Assembly: GCA_032988165.1 (NCBI GenBank)
Contig: JANTQF010000065.1
Location: 1-64,000 of the forward strand
DNA from: Emmonsiellopsis sp. PD_33
Lineage: Eukaryota > Ascomycota > Eurotiomycetes > Onygenales > Ajellomycetaceae
Length of the DNA: 64,000 nucleotides
Reading direction: 5' to 3'
A program made the translations under genes and the position numbers. Of this stretch, positions 48,732-60,538 are shown one piece after another. Under the pieces are notes generated by a model. It was not told the origin of the DNA, searched no databases, and saw only the letters and a list, made by a program, of their open reading frames with translations. Within the stretch, counting starts at the first letter, position 1; each line of letters opens with the position of its first letter.

Positions 48732-49117
48732 GTTTGCTTCATGAGCGGAGTAGGTGACGATATTTTACCATCATCAGGATTATGGGGTTGGATATTTTTT
48801 GCCCTTTTCTCATCTTCTACTGGATTTTTCTTACAATGGTTTATGAGGCCTTATGGACGTTGGGCATCTTTTTGATAAGGTGATGATTACCTGCTACGTT
48901 CCCTTGCCATATTTTTTGTTGTATGTTCCTAGCGTTCTGTTGAGAATCCACCAAGCATGCAAGCGATGGCAATGTATGAACAATACCATATCATATGCCT
49001 TCTTTCCGTTCGACCTTCGACATTACAATGGAAGTCACTACCGTAAAGGTATGCTCAACTACCTAAGAGCGGCATGTAGGTTAGATTTGAGTTATTTAGA
49101 GTGTGGAACGGCCCGGG
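48732..49117. other. Intergenic, VAC14 3' flank
   Basis: 386 bp with no gene; boundary between the conserved block and the accessory patch to its right. Confidence 0.5.
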
Positions 49118-50868
49118 ATGGCCCGACATGTGATGACCTCATTCTCAAGTAAGTTCTCTTCATCAACATCCTTTCAACCACAATCCTCATCCTAACTCTC
49201 AGCATTATCTCCAGGTCCGGTCATGCCAGTCATGTCATCTGTAGGAACACCTTTGCCGAAGGCCTCAGCCACTGCTGAGATGCTTCTGGTATCCCCAATC
49301 ACACCAAGTAACCCGCCTCCCCCGACCCCCTCCCTTCCCAGGAAGCGCAAATTCACGCCGTCGAGTGAAGCATCATCCGTGAAGAGAATAGCAGTCATTA
49401 CCATGCCCGTCACTACAACGGTCGTGGAAAATACTGTCCAGCGGTCGAGTTTCCCAAATCCTCTTGGATGGCCAGCTTGCGCTGCTCAAGCTCAGGTTGG
49501 TAAGTACTATCAAAAAGCCCCTCTCACCAGGAATAATAATATAATAGCTAACCGTTTTTAGATGCGAGACAAACGCTTCTCCCAAACCCGCTTTTCCAGG
49601 GTGACGTGGTGGCGCAACCTCTGCAACCTTTGCTACCGCTACGACCTATCAGTCTCCCATTTGATCTTCGAGACGATCCAGATGCATTCTACGAAGCTGA
49701 GAATAGAGAGGTATTAGAAAGTATCTTTCCAGGGACCTACGGCTTAGCAATGGATGGCATGTTTCTGTACTTCCTCCAGACCAAGATGCCACCAAAGCCC
49801 TGGCCGAAAACGATCGCGGGCCTTCCACCCTACTTTGCACCAGAAGTGGGCCCCCAGTATACACCTGTGCCTACTGGTACTCCTGCTCACCGGAGGAATG
49901 GCTCCATTGCTGAAGACCAAAATTGTCGAGACATGGAAGATTGGGAGCCCCTCTTCCACATCATCAAAAATCACTTTGGGGACCAAGGAGTTTCAATCAC
50001 TGAGGTTATGTACTTGTATAGTTATGTTGTTATTGTGCTAGAGCACCGTGATACTGACATCACTAAGCTGCCATGGAGGGCTGGAAACGTCGCTTGCATG
50101 TACGTGTTTGATGACGAGATAGGACGACCCGCAACGCTTCCAGCCCGCCGCCTCACAGACCCAACCCCAGGGAACCCCGATGAGAGCGAGTACAGTTCTC
50201 TACAGCCTGGACTTAGGGTAACATCGACCTACTTGCCAAGCAAGCCAGGCATGTTTCTGTCTACAACAACCGGAGTACTGGTGAGGGATAAAATAGGGAA
50301 TGAATTCATGACTGCCTCCTCACATAGATTCCCGAACGAATGTGAACGCACAGTCAACCACCCACTTCCTACTGGTGGGCGTAATATCGGCGACCTGATT
50401 ATGGAAATCACACATACGGATATCGCACTTGTGAAGTTGCGAGACACTGAAACGTTCTCTAATGTTACATTCCAAAACGACATACTACCAGACTCCATCC
50501 AACTCAAACGCCTGACCAGCGCCAAAAATCTCCAAATTGGAGATTCTGTCTTCTTGGATTCGCCTGATACAGGCTGTCTAGCAGGAAACTTTCTGATGAC
50601 TTCATTTCAACGAGTTGCTAGTAGTACAACTGAGCAACAACCGCAAGAAGAACAGTGGGTATTTACGATTTGGGACTATATGGGGCAAGATTCAGCAGAT
50701 ACCCTCCCGTAGGGGATGGCTGGAAGTGCTATTTGGAATGAGGATGGAGATGTCCTTGGGTTTTTCCGATATGCCCCAAAAACTGGGATAATGAAGGATT
50801 GGTGTGCTGGGGTTGCATCTGATGAGCTCATCAACCGAGACTTCACACTTGTTAATACAACTAACTAA
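49118..50868 (+). pseudogene. Disrupted trypsin-fold-like fungal protein, in-frame TAG
   Basis: No named family recognised. Three exons (49118-49148, 49215-49499, 49562-50868) stay in one phase, but a TAG at 50710-50712 interrupts the frame 52 codons before the natural-looking TAA at 50866-50868. The part after the TAG (GMAGSAIWNEDGDVLGFFRY...) clearly belongs to the same protein. The region before it resembles a chymotrypsin-like peptidase: a putative His in MTASSHRF and Asp in HTDIALVKL. The position expected to be G-x-S-G reads GMAG, so the nucleophile would be Ala. A Pro/Ser-rich N-terminal part contains PRKRKF. With the stop, about 488 residues would still be made but lacking the nucleophile strand. 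Only the peptidase-fold reading is inference; the stop is directly visible. Confidence 0.7.
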
Positions 50869-51551
50869 CAGGTTAAAAATTCTGTCAAAAAAACATTATA
50901 TACATCCTGGTGACGGTTGAGAGTTTCATGCGATTTGCGTGGGCGGCAGGGCAGCAATTTATTGAGAATTGGCTGAAGCAGATGGAAATATACACAGGCC
51001 GGCCGTCAGGACTGTCCATTATGTGCCATTGATGGCAAGGTCAAATCTTGCCAGAGTATCCCCTCGTCCGTTTTTTCTTCACCAATTAGCGCCTTTTTTT
51101 CTGCGCTGTTCATAGGCCAAAAAGCTGTAATTTACTCCACTTTCAGTGGCTAGAGACCCCCTACAGCAAATAAAAGGGCTTCTTTCAATACCACGCTAAT
51201 TGGTGAAGAAAAAACGGACGAGGGGATAGCTATACTCTCCTGACATATGGAGAGCGCTGTCCATGTCAACCCATACCTAGAAACTTTCTTAGACACCTGC
51301 CGCCAAGATAAGATATTCATGTGCAGAGTCTGCGGAGTTAGTCGTCGATTTTTTGTGCAAAGGTGCACCCCTATATTCAGTTGGCTAAGGACCCCTATCT
51401 ACACTGGCAATGGGACGTGCTTTGTAGGAAGTAGGGTCATGGCGATTTTTCGATTTAGTCAGTCAGTTTTATCAGCACGTTTTTTGAAGACAACTTTCCA
51501 GGAGACATGATGACGCAAGCTGCTAGGTTAGGCAGATGGTACCCATTGTGA
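50869..51551. other. Accessory intergenic with foldback element
   Basis: No gene. Contains the 172-bp inverted-repeat element listed separately, and at about 51376-51402 a sequence resembling part of that element's interior (TTCAG then TGGCTA then GACCCC) at about 51142-51165. Confidence 0.5.
51057..51228. mobile_element. MITE-like foldback element with perfect 35-bp terminal inverted repeats
   Basis: Arms at 51057-51091 and 51194-51228 are exact reverse complements over 35 bp, with a 102-bp centre that has no open frame. The outermost bases of the arms are TA; if these are a target duplication, the inverted repeats proper are 33 bp starting TCCCCTCGTCCG. A short element with long perfect terminal repeats and a TA duplication fits a non-autonomous Tc1/mariner-type (MITE) insertion. 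No transposase is present in the window. A simple hairpin of other origin remains possible. Confidence 0.6.
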
Positions 51552-52200
51552 GAACGCAGCAGTGCCTATCGCGCGATAACGCCTAAGCCAGACCACCAGG
51601 TCAAACGGCCTGCCTATACAGACGCGAAAATTGTCATACCACCCCACACTGAAGCCAAGATACCAATTCGCGCGCGATCAAGTCTACCAGCTGACCGTGA
51701 CTACTTATTTGAACCCAGTCACCCAGTGCTTTCATGCTATAGTAGCCATATCATGAGTGACGCTCTGCCATTCGCACATGCAGTCAACGGCACTGACCGT
51801 ACGATCACAGTTCCTCGCCGCCAACGGATTGGAACACTCTGCGAGTACGACCAAATGTCTGCTCTCCTAGTCGATCCAATCGCTGAACCACTCGTGCGAA
51901 CCCGCCCAATGAGCCCCAGTCCAAAACCAGTAAGAGTTGACTCTGACTTCTCTACGAGTGCCGTCGACAAGGAAGCTCCGACGAATGCAAACCCAACCCA
52001 TTCCACGACTAAGTTGCCGAACGGAATAACGGTTTACGGTTCGGAGGACGTTGTCCAGAGATATCGCGAACTGGTTGACGAGTTCCACATGGTCTTTGAG
52101 GACAGAGGACTGCAAGTGGATATAAATACCTGAGGACTAGTGGCTTGAGATCCCACTACTACCCGGGCACAAGCCTCAGACCTCCGCGAAGATATACCCC
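51552..52200 (+). mobile_element. Decayed Ty3/gypsy-type pol fragment
   Basis: Open frame from 51552 to a TGA at 52131-52133, without its own start, then a shifted frame continuing to about 52200. The order of motifs matches the linker between protease and reverse transcriptase of fungal Ty3/gypsy polyproteins: a PTDRDYLFEP-like segment (here LPADRDYLFEP), a TVPRRQRIGTLCEYD segment, then RYRELVDEFHMVFEDRG. After the frame change LEIPLLPGHKPQTSAKIYP, the usual lead-in to reverse transcriptase, is readable and then stops abruptly. No protease, reverse transcriptase, RNase H, integrase or LTR was seen. It is therefore a truncated, frameshifted remnant unable to make a working polyprotein. Confidence 0.75.
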
Positions 52201-53734
52201 CCATCCTAATAAAAATCAATGTAATAATCCTGTTATTTACTACTAGTGCTACTGAAATCTGATCTACATACTTGAATAAGCCTTTATGCCTCAATTAAAT
52301 TACCTTTTTTTACTTATTTAACCCACCTGAAAGGACGGATGGATAGTGGTCACAAACTCAAATAGACCATCACTCACACACACACACATATATATATGTA
52401 CATACAAAGAAAGAAACGCCAACCACCACCACGAGCTAAACCAAAATATATATCTGACACGCCCACGTAAAGTAGACCATCTGGGACAATATTGTTTCCG
52501 CCCCGTTGGAATAGTACGTACATGTAGCCATCTATCCACCTCACCTCTTAATAAATATATCCAACATTGGTTCAGCTAGTACATACATACAGCGTGGCGT
52601 TAGACATTGTACTAAAGGTCCCCGAGGAAACCCCATCACATACATATGTACATACATAGTAACAATGAAAGGTCTGGAGATAAGGGGAATAAATAAAATA
52701 GACATGGGACATTTTTTAAGAGGAACGGTATAATGGTTTTCATATATACATATGCACATCATGAGAAGGATAGAGGTGCGGAATGACGAAGACGAAAAGG
52801 AAAAGGAAGGAAAAGGGAAAAGCGGGAGGTATGTTATGCTATGTATGTACAAGGGAGGGAGGGAGGGATGGATGGGCCGGGTCAGGTCATAACTAGGCCA
52901 AGAAGGAGAAATGGGCTAGTAGTTACCGGATGTATAGCCGCTATGTATGTATAGTGGGAAGTGTGGTATAGAGGGACGGTAGGAAGGGAGGGGTCTGCGA
53001 TGAGATTGAGGGGAAAAAAGTTATGAGAGAGAGTCAAGAATGTTCAAGAAAGGTTCGATTACAAAACATATATAAAAAAAAAAAAGGCCAAAAGGGGAAG
53101 CACGAACAACTAGTGCAAGAGACCAAAACGTAGAAAAATCGAAAATGGAATGGAACTGGGGAATAGAAAATAGATGAAAGGTGGGGGAATAAATAAAAAA
53201 GTCGCAGCGGAATTCGTTGTATCATCCTTTTTAAAAGGGGGAAGGGGGAGGGCCGAGACATAACCCAAATTTGGTCCAATGTGGCGAACATACATGAACA
53301 ACAACATCCGCGTAACCCCGAACTGCCTCCCCCATCCCGAGTAATTCAGTCCAAGGGAGATGGGATAATGATAGGGGGAATCATGAAATGCCTTATCTTT
53401 TAAAATGAGCATGTGCAAAAAGCAAACAGTGTGTAGGTAACCTTGTTTTCCTCTCTCTTTTTCTTGCTTTTTTCTTGCTCATGCTAGACGGCAGCCAGAA
53501 GAAAACCAAATCCAACGCAACTTTTTTCTCCTTTTTTGGTCATCAGCATCATGAATAAAATGAGCCCGACATATATAAATCATCCAGAGGCGAAACGGAA
53601 GAGGAAGAAGTCAAAATCCTGACTGGTTCGGTGGAGATGAATGAGGATTTCGTGCGGATTCGATCTTTCTCCTTCCTTCCTTTCTTTCTCCTTTTGCTCC
53701 GTTATGTCTTTCGGTTTATTTATCAATTTATCTT
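52201..53734. other. Intergenic, low complexity
   Basis: No gene. Has CA/TA microsatellite at about 52373-52398, a GGGA/GGAT run at about 52851-52875, an A run at 53075-53086, and purine-rich stretches. The right end probably holds the 3' UTR of the next minus-strand gene. Confidence 0.5.
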
Positions 53735-54077
53735 TTATCTGTGTCGTTGGGAACCAAATCCGCCCCAGTTCGCCGGGGGCTTCCACGACGTGCCCGTCGA
53801 GTGCTTCCCTACTGTAGCGGTGGAGGTAGAGGGTGACGAGGCCGTGCTTCCGGTACTGTTTGTGTAGACATATTCGCCATCGACATATTGGGCGCCTGTT
53901 GTGAAGGTGCTGCGGTTCTTCCGTCTGGCGTACCGCTGTTCTAGTCGGTAGAGCTCAAGTTCTGGAGATTGGCTGGTTAGAAGGAAGGGATGTGTGTAGC
54001 TTTTTGAATACCGCATGGGTATGTATATGCGGCGAGAATGCAAACGTACTTGACTGTAATTTCTCAAAAAGACCCAT
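53735..54077 (-). CDS. Small fungal protein (MGLFEKLQ family), 84 aa
   Basis: Function unknown. Two exons (54050-54077, 53735-53961) give 84 residues. The first exon codes only nine residues (MGLFEKLQS) plus one base; the join yields KLELYRLEQRYARRKNR, followed by GAQYVDGEYVYT and a Ser/Thr-rich tail ending GFGSQRHR. Short proteins of this form are common in filamentous ascomycetes as hypothetical proteins, from my general memory. The MGLF start could suit N-myristoylation (Gly2), but no Ser/Thr at position 6 is present, so this is doubtful. The donor (GTACGT) is good. Unspliced frames that run up to 54175 are intronic. Confidence 0.75.
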
Positions 54078-55949
54078 TTTGTTTTTTTCTTTTTTAAAAA
54101 AGGAGATATTATATATAGCCGGTTTGTAGATGGCGTTGTATGCGGTATCCGAAACGCGAAATGGCGATGCTTCAATTTGCCGTGATGTGAAATCTTTGCT
54201 GGATATAAGCACGCAAATCGAGCCGTGGCGTAGCTGCGGTAATAAGCAAAGAGGTCCCTCTCTTTTCCTTTAGACCGGACAGTATTTCTGCCGACAAAAC
54301 TACGCGATATACCGGCTGGTAGTGGTGGGTGGTGTTTGGCCGGGCGGGGTGGATGGATCGCAATCCGCTCAACGGGAATAATTATAGTATCGGGTATGCA
54401 GAGAGAAAGCCGATCGGGGTCATGTGCAATGCTGTTCGATATGACGTTGGGTATCCGTATACTTTGGTTCCTTTCGCGTTGTTGTTCCTTGGGTCGATGC
54501 CGCAGCGCGTTTGACGGTTGCGTCCAAAAAGAGCAGTGATAAATCGAAAAACGGGCGCAGTCGAACCGGGTGTCCAGTAACGAGTGTGAAAGGGTCTATT
54601 TTATTCGTGCGATTGACTTGTAAGCCTGGATTTGGGGATATTTATAAACAGTCAGCTGGGGGATATTCGGATGTCTTGGGAACCCTGATTAGGCGTGGAA
54701 ATTGCAATACAGCACGGGCTGACAGAGGGGAGAGAAGGAGAGACAGAGGGAGGGAGAGAGAGAGAGACCTTTTCTATTGCTCTCCGTAAAGAGGGGCAGG
54801 GAGAGACAATGGGCGAGTGTGGCTGGTTGGGGATAGAATTGGGCGACGGTGGTGGTGCGTGGTCTCGCAGATGGGCGATTGGCAGCAGAGAGGGAATTGA
54901 GCAGAGGATAGAAATGATCGTGAGGGAAGTTGGTGAGGAAGCAGTCTGGATAAAATGAACGACAGGCGATGGACGCAGCAGAGAGTCAAGCAGAGCAACG
55001 AGCGAGGGATGGACGCAGCAGACGGAGAGGAGACAACGTCCGCGGTTTAGCCGCGAGAGACACCAGATAGCCTGGATAGCCTGGATAGCCTGGAGAACCC
55101 CGACTCTGGCCCACTAACTATTTAGTTGATGCTCGCCAGCAACAAGCTTCATTCTAGAAGACGGGATCCCGCGCAGTTCATGGTTGTTGGTTCCTCTGCA
55201 TCCATGTTACTCCGTACTCTGGGATAGAGAGATAATTCGACTACTTTGAGTCAACTAACTACAAAACAGAAACAATCAACTACAATCAACTGTAATCAAA
55301 ACACTCTCAACCTCCAAAGCCCAAAAATCAGGGGTTACACCAGCCTATTTACTAGTCCACCAACTTCGCATATTTAGTTTATTCGCCCGCCAACTTCTCG
55401 CCAAAACATCCAACCCAAACGAAGAAACAAAACCTGTCCTCTCCACCTATCAGACACACCGGGCTGTTTTCTGCGTCGTTATCTTGGTCCTGCTAGCTCG
55501 ATCGCCGGCTCTTGGCCTGCTGCTTCGGGCCCAGTTGGAAGTTGGCGCGGGGTGGGATATTTAACCAGTCGCGGGCCGTGGATCCTAGGGTCGAGTACAT
55601 ATTTAACCCATGAACCCATGGCCATGATGGAGCTGGAGTGTTACATATGTAACTCTACTTCAACGGATAAGATGCATGAGAGAAGCCAACCCTCGTCATG
55701 TGTCCTGCTGTGCGTTCCGTATATCGATGCACGGCATACGCCTCTTTCTATTGGAAAAAAAAAGAAAAGAAACAAGGCAAAAATCATGGCTCAAGTCACG
55801 TCGTACTGTACGGAGTACAATACATGGGCATGTGCATGTGCAGGTGTGTGCATTTCTATATAAACTCAACGTGCGGGGAAATAAAAAACAAAGCAAAACC
55901 CATCCTATCCCGTCTGGATAGCTATTCGGACTCGTTTCTTTTTCGGGTT
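54078..55949. other. Intergenic, promoter of the 84-aa gene and ATM1 3' flank
   Basis: No gene. Purine-rich at 54720-54780. A 15-bp direct repeat (GATGGACGCAGCAGA) occurs at about 54968 and 55011, and three tandem copies of a 10-bp unit (CTGGATAGCC type) at about 55066-55095. Confidence 0.5.
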
Positions 55950-58562
55950 TTACGATGATCGCGTTGGTCGACTCGGTCCCTTCCCTTCATCTGCCGGCTC
56001 CTCAACCGCCTCTTCCAGTTCTTCAAGTTCCGTCTCAATGTCGTCTTGCGCAAGCGAGCGTTCTTGAGCTGTGTAGTTTTGAAAACGTCAGTATCCATCA
56101 GTAATAACCGCATAAAATGCGAGGAAAGAATTGATAAAGAAAGTGATTATAAAAAAAATGAGACTTACCGTTCCACAACTCTGCATACACTCCTCCGTCT
56201 CGGCCTACCAACTCAGTATGCGTTCCACTCTCAGCAACCTTGCCATCCTTCAAAACGAGGATCTGGTCGCTATCATAAATTGTACGCAGACGGTGCGCTA
56301 CAAAGACGCTGGTTCGCGCCTTGTCTTTTAGGATGCTGTTGATGTTTTGGAGGAGGGCTTGCTCCGTGTATGTATCTAGAGCAGATGTCTGGTAATGGAA
56401 GAAGTTAGCAATCTAGATTCATGCAAAAAAAAAAAAAAAAAAGAATCGAAGAGGGCTGCTTACCGCTTCATCGAAAAATAAAAGAGGAGGGTCTTTGAGA
56501 ATGAGCCGTGCAACAGCAAGACGCTGCTTTTCTCCTCCCGATATCATCATCCCGCGTTCTCCAACGGGCGTGTCGTATCCGGCAGGGAGACGCTCGATAA
56601 GTTCGTGGATGTGTGCTCTCTGCGCTGCTTTTCTAACTTCCTCGGGAGTTGCATCAATTCTACCGTATCGAAGGTTATGCTCGATGGTATTGTTGAAGAG
56701 GGGCGTATCTTGCGGCACGACGCCAATGGCCTTTCTCAAACTGTCAATGCTGACGTCACGGATATCCTGGCCGTCGACCAGGATTCGTCCGGACTGCACA
56801 TCGTAGAAACGGAATAGCAGGCGCAAGATAGTCGACTTTCCGCACCCGCTGGGACCGACGATGGCAAATTTCTGCCCGGCTGGGATTGTGAAGCTGACGT
56901 TGTTCAGAACAGTCCGATCGGGGTGGTAACCGAACGTGACATTTTCGAATTTGATCTCGCCGCCACGAGTGAGCTGTAGAGGCTTAGCATCTGGCTTTTC
57001 TTTTACGGTAATGTTAACCCTTTGAAGGTTGAACAGTGTTTCCATATCAAGCAACGACTGTCTTAACTCCCGATATACAGAGCCAAGGAAATTCAGGGGC
57101 ACCGAAAGTTGGAAAACGAGCTGGTTGACCATGACAAGGTCCCCAACTGTCAGCTGTCCAGTGGCAACTCCGCTGGCAGCCAAGTACATCATTCCTGCAA
57201 GTGCGCTAGAGAAGATAATATTCTGGCCTGAGTTGAGGAAGGCTAGAGATGTGGTGACCTTTATCGAAGCATTCTCGTATCCCTTGAGTGCCTTATCATA
57301 TCTCGCAACCTCGAACTTTTCATTGTTGAAGTATTTCACGGCCTCGTAGTTGATAAGGGAGTCAACAGCTACAGTAGCTCCCTGATTATCCGCCGCGTTT
57401 GCCTGTTTCCGGAATTTGGTTCTCCATGCTGTCGTGGTGATCGTGAAAGCGGTATATGCCATCATAGTCGCGGCGGTAATGGCAGCGAATTTTGGTCCGT
57501 ATTGATAGGTCTGGACTTGTCAGTATGGCACTTTCAATACATTGCGAAGCAAATTAGACCAACCAGAATACCGCAAACCATAGATATTTCTAGCGCGGTA
57601 GGGAAAATATGGAACACCATCGATGTGAGTAGGAAACTGATTCCTTTTGTTCCTCTATCAATAGCACGTGTGAGCCCACCAGTTTGCCTGGTTAAGTGGA
57701 AGTTTAGATCTAGCCGTAGTAAATGGTCGAATACATTCCGGGCAACCCGTCTGATGGTTTTTTGCGCAACGCTGGCAAACACGGCATTTCGAAGCTCCTG
57801 GAACACCGCTGCTCCAATTCTGGATGCGCCATCTATATTTCGCCGTTAACCACCGTCCATATGTTCTCAATGTTGATTTTCCACGTACAAGCGAGGACCA
57901 TTGATCCAGCAACTGTCCATGCTGTGCTACCAACAACTGCAAAGTCGATATTCATTGAGTCGACGATACTTTTAAAATAAAATGGAACTTGGACGTTAAG
58001 CACCTGGGCAGAGTGAGTAAGGGGCTGAAAATTCCGAAAGGCACAACAAAATATACCTTCCCTCCTATTAAAAGAGCAAGAGCGGTGCCGACTCGGACTT
58101 TGGTACCTATATCACCCTGTAGATGCCACTCAACATAACGCTCTCGACCGTGCAGGTGGCATTTCCTACCTTCGGCCATAGATATTTGGCCATCTCCCTC
58201 ATAATTGCCCAGTCTGCCTTCCTCTGCTGCTTTATATTGACCGATGTGTCATCCAGAAGCCCTGCTTTCGTTTTCGACTTTGCCTCGCCTTCATCCTTTG
58301 TGGTTTTTTGAATTGTTGTTTGACTCGCAGCTTTCGTCGCATCAGCGGCGGAAGACTCGGGAACAGTGGGCGATTTGTTCGTTGGAGGAGACTGTTCGGG
58401 ATTTGGGCCTCTCAAAGGATTCCCATTAGAAGTAAATACGCGCATCTGCCGTCCAGAGGTTGGTCGTGCTAGACGCACGGGCTGCGAGAGAGCGAAGGAG
58501 GCATGGCTATATGGCTTTGGCGACGCAATGCGACAGCGCGCGGGCAGAGTTCGGAGCAGCAT
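55950..58562 (-). CDS. ATM1: Mitochondrial ABC transporter Atm1
   Basis: Half-size ABC exporter of the inner mitochondrial membrane; sends a glutathione-linked sulfur or Fe-S precursor to the cytosol for extramitochondrial Fe-S assembly and iron sensing. Seven exons (58170-58562, 58057-58116, 57889-58003, 57564-57832, 56464-57510, 56169-56388, 55950-56068) give 740 residues. A basic presequence (MLLRTLPARCRIASPKPYSH) precedes a disordered segment and six membrane helices from about residue 135. The nucleotide-binding domain has Walker A GPSGCGKST (about 498-506), signature ISGGEKQR (about 602-609), Walker B LLFFDEA (about 622-628), D-loop SALD and switch FVAHRL. The acidic C-terminus ends TRSS. 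An 18-A run (56425-56442) sits in the intron before exon 6. It diverges from AIM24. Confidence 0.97.
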
Positions 58563-59033
58563 GTCGAGAATTTTTGGTAATCAAGTGATACAGATACTAA
58601 TAACTTGAAACTCTCGACTGTCGTTATATATCTGGTACTATTGGGACATCATATTGGCGTGCGATCCTTGAATATAACACAATCGGGCTGTGGTGGGCGG
58701 CGGTTGATCAGCAAAGGTGTCAGTCTTAATCGCGCTCTGGAAAAGGATTCCAACATACCGGGCTACAGCGCCCGTATAGCCAGCACAGACATATCCAAGA
58801 AAAGCACACGGCCAGAGTCTCCGTATGAATTGAGCAAGCCGGGTTGAAGTGTGTGGTGAGAAGTGTCTGCGGCGCGCTGACCCCCCGCCAAAAGTGGCAG
58901 CTTGTTTGCTTTGTTTGCAGCCACGCCATTTTCGTCGGAAGCACGAACTTCGCAGCAAACATCGCGCAAATCTAGCTTGGAACATAGTTGCTGGCGGCGT
59001 CTGTTTACTCCTGCAGCCGGCGAATGAACTCAT
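58563..59033. promoter_or_regulatory. Divergent promoter, ATM1 and AIM24
   Basis: 471 bp between outward-facing start codons of two mitochondrial genes. No frame of note; no clear core motif by eye. Confidence 0.45.
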
Positions 59034-60538
59034 ATGGAGGCCATGAGTCATTCCATCAGGAGGTCCCTCCAGCCTCTTCCTCGGAGAGCGTTATGGGCAA
59101 GTGTCGGCCGGCGCGTTGAGCGGAGATGGATTCATGTCCAGCAACTCCAGTCCGGCGAGCGTCGCATGGTCAATGGCAGTTATCTTCCGACTTCGCCTAC
59201 TCCCAGTTCCGCTGCGTCTCCCGGTATGCCAGTCAATTATCCCGACTCGAATTGATAGATTTACTAACCCTCTGGGAAGATGCCAGATTCGAAATCCTCG
59301 GCGCCCCATATTCCCTCCTCTCCGTCTCCCTCTCCGCATCCCAGAATCTATACACTCGCCGCGGAACTCTCGTTGGATTAAGCGGGAAAGCAGATAATGT
59401 ATGCGAACTTCCATAGAACCTGCTGGATGAGATGGTGTGTTAATTCTTTCCCGTTCTAGGTTGTTTCGACGTTACGAATCCTCGAGCCAATTCGCCGGGC
59501 CTTGCTCCGCATTCCTTTCCTATATCAAAAGGTACGAGACGTGCCACCAACCTTGGGTTGCGCATTGACTCACTGCTGTGCCATTATAGATTTCTTCCAC
59601 TAGTCCCATTACCGCTTTGATATCGACACGATCTCCCATAACTACGTTCTCCGTTGTCGAGTTGAATGGTTCCGTAGATTGGATGGTGGCCCAGCGGCAA
59701 GCGCTGTTGGCATGGACTGGCCATTCATTAAATATCAAACCCAAGCTTAACAAACAATTGGTGAGCACAAATACCTCCTTGGGGTGTGGGAGTTCGTGCT
59801 GACCTTTGAAGAGCGTGGCCTACTGGGGTAATTCAGAGGTGACCGGTCGAGGGTTGCTTGCGCTGGCTGGTAATGGGCAACTGTATTCGATCGAATTGAA
59901 GGCTGGGGAGCAATATATTGCCCATCCAAGGTATTTACTTCCAATTTCCGCTTTCAATCGATCGCATTCTAACAGTCTTCGCTTAGCAACGTGGTCGCAT
60001 ACACAGTCACAGCCCCGCCACCTCGTCCTTATCGGTTTAAATCCACCTCGCTACGATTTCAAATCCCCAATCTTGGGCTTGGTCAGAGGCTTTCAAGCTC
60101 TAACTTTATTAAGAATATGTCCCAGACAGACACATGGAAGGCTACATCGAGAATATGGCACACACTTCGGACATGGTCGCGAAGAACTATATGGGGCGAT
60201 CGGGTAAGCACACACGGATCTGGCTTTGGCGAAAGGAAAAGCGAAGCAAAGCTAACACATAAAAGTTATTCCTGCAATTCGACGGGCCTACCACCATCCT
60301 CGTACAATCCCGCGCAGCCAGAGTAGCAGATGTTTTGACCACACAACAAGTCAACGAAATCGCCAGTGCACCTCCGGGCGTCACTCAAGAAGCCGTCCAG
60401 AAAATCACAGAGGCGGGAGAAGAACCCACCCCCAAGCCTTCAGAAACATCCAAACCAACAAACCATGTGTCTGGCCATAGTGTCGCTAGTATTCGACAAG
60501 ACGGAAAAGTCGAGTTCCATTCGCCGCCACAGAAATAA
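59034..60538 (+). CDS. AIM24: Aim24, inner mitochondrial membrane organisation protein
   Basis: In yeast Aim24 supports MICOS assembly and cristae shape. Seven exons (59034-59223, 59280-59398, 59460-59531, 59590-59760, 59812-59930, 59987-60203, 60266-60538) give 386 residues. The N-terminal MSHSIRRSLQPLPRRALWAS is Arg-rich like a presequence; a Met three codons earlier is also in frame. The Aim24 beta-domain runs from DARFEILGAPYSLLSVSLSA through YTRRGTLVGLSGKADNVV, DWMVAQRQALLAWTGHSL, GNSEVTGRGLLALAGNG and ELKAGEQYIAHPSNVVAYT to [20 protein letters not shown]. A Pro/Thr-rich tail ends FHSPPQK. Introns are short (51-62 nt), two with AAG acceptors. Confidence 0.93.
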
